Positions 63,391 to 64,000 of a DNA stretch of 64,000 nt are shown here, one piece after another. The notes beneath the pieces were generated by a model. It did not search any database. It was given only the letters and a program-made list of their open reading frames with translations, and was not told the DNA's origin. Source of the stretch: Sthenelais limicola (taxonomy: Eukaryota; Annelida; Polychaeta; Phyllodocida; Sigalionidae); assembly GCA_942159475.1 (NCBI GenBank), contig OW804097.1, forward strand, positions 50,240,986 through 50,304,985. Direction: 5' to 3'. The translations under genes were made by a program, and so were the position numbers. Positions within the stretch are counted from its first letter, which is position 1. Each line of letters opens with the position of its first letter.

Positions 63391-64000
63391 TGAGCAATTC
63401 CACCAATTGGTCGACATATGGCTGAAAATTCTTAATTTTTTAAAATTGCTTCTATTGATTTATTATTTTTCGTACATATACTACACATATTGCTGATAAT
63501 ATAGACGAAATTGGAAAGGTTAATAATGAATATTGTAGTCAGGGCAGCTTCGTGGAGTCTGTGACAGGAACTAGCTCATATGGGTACAGAGGAAGTGTAC
63601 ATATTTCTACATAAATTAGGAATAAATAAAATGATATATGCACGTAATCTTTTTAATTATTGTGTACTTCATAGGTCTTCACACACGGGTCATAATGCTT
63701 TTTAGTTTGTGAAAATATTCCAACTAGAAGAAAAGTTACAGCCAAAAAACGATTCAGCAATGGTAATGGTAATGGCAGTGGCAAGAGTCACAGGGCATTG
63801 ACCCTCTGCTACAATAGACATAATCCATTATATTTAGAATTTATACAAAAATATATCACATTATTCCCCTCGTTTTCCTGTTAAGATGACTTGAATACTT
63901 GTATTGGTTGTTTATGAAGGTAAATATACATTCTGTTCAAGTATTTAGAGGCAAAATTATTAGGGAAAATGTTCTCTGTATGTCTACACAATACAGTCAT
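63391..64000. mobile_element. Second copy of the 1.45-kb TIR transposon, running off the window
   Basis: Begins TGAGCAATTCCACC after TA and matches 26887-27500 in the same orientation over the whole 610 bp with substitutions and small gaps (for example TTTAGTTTGTGAAAATATTCCAACTAGAAGAAAAGTTA is shared). The hairpin region and right end are beyond the window. Confidence 0.8.

Noticed and set aside
26887..64000. Segmental duplication flanking the whole retroelement cluster
   Set aside because: The two similar 600-bp regions are left ends of a TIR transposon, whose right end was found at 28334.
1..64000. CRISPR arrays, bacterial operons, rRNA genes
   Set aside because: No regularly spaced short repeats with unique spacers, no operon structure and no rRNA-like sequence; all genes belong to eukaryotic transposable elements.

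Overview
This is eukaryotic DNA, almost certainly from an invertebrate animal. The background is AT-rich and non-coding, there are no operons, splice signals are present, and every recognisable gene belongs to a transposable element. No host gene, rRNA or convincing functional tRNA was found. The species cannot be named from the sequence.

Layout. 1-6.7 kb: non-coding DNA with 181-bp-period repeats, a possible solo LTR and MITE-like repeats. 6.7-13.1 kb: a small TIR element carrying a copied piece of its neighbour, then a full-length Ngaro-type tyrosine-recombinase retrotransposon with the diagnostic split repeats A1...B1-A2-B2. Its RT/RNase H gene is broken by a TTAA-flanked DNA transposon and a nonsense codon. 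13.1-14.4 kb: tRNA-like sequences and an inverted repeat. 14.4-20.9 kb: a Gypsy-type LTR retrotransposon (Gypsy-1, + strand), 3' truncated and mutated. 20.9-28.5 kb: a 437-bp tandem array split by a CACTA-like element, an orphan exon-like ORF, and a 1.45-kb TIR transposon.

28.5-57.8 kb: one older Gypsy element on the minus strand (Gypsy-3, relative of Gypsy-1, LTRs about 2% different by eye, several disabling mutations). A much younger 17.5-kb env-bearing element (Gypsy-2/ERV-like, + strand, 32734-50225) is nested inside it, with LTRs that look identical and a 4-bp target duplication GACT. Gypsy-2 carries intact gag, pol, a two-finger C2H2 gene, a small pre-env ORF, a spliced env, a small membrane-protein ORF behind a second predicted intron, an array of RNA stem-loops, and a long ORF on the opposite strand.

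57.8-64 kb: dispersed repeats, a tract packed with AACGTT motifs, and a second env gene on the minus strand (intact 800-codon ORF) with no gag, pol or LTR beside it. It shares with the Gypsy-2 env the same predicted signal-peptide exon/intron layout and a similar small upstream ORF. The window ends in another copy of the 1.45-kb TIR transposon.

The points of most interest are: (i) an env cassette (small ORF, leader exon, short intron, furin-type fusion protein) found in two loci; (ii) a conserved G GAA AAC heptamer at the gag/pol -1 frame junction of all three Gypsy elements; (iii) an antisense gene and zinc-finger genes in LTR elements.
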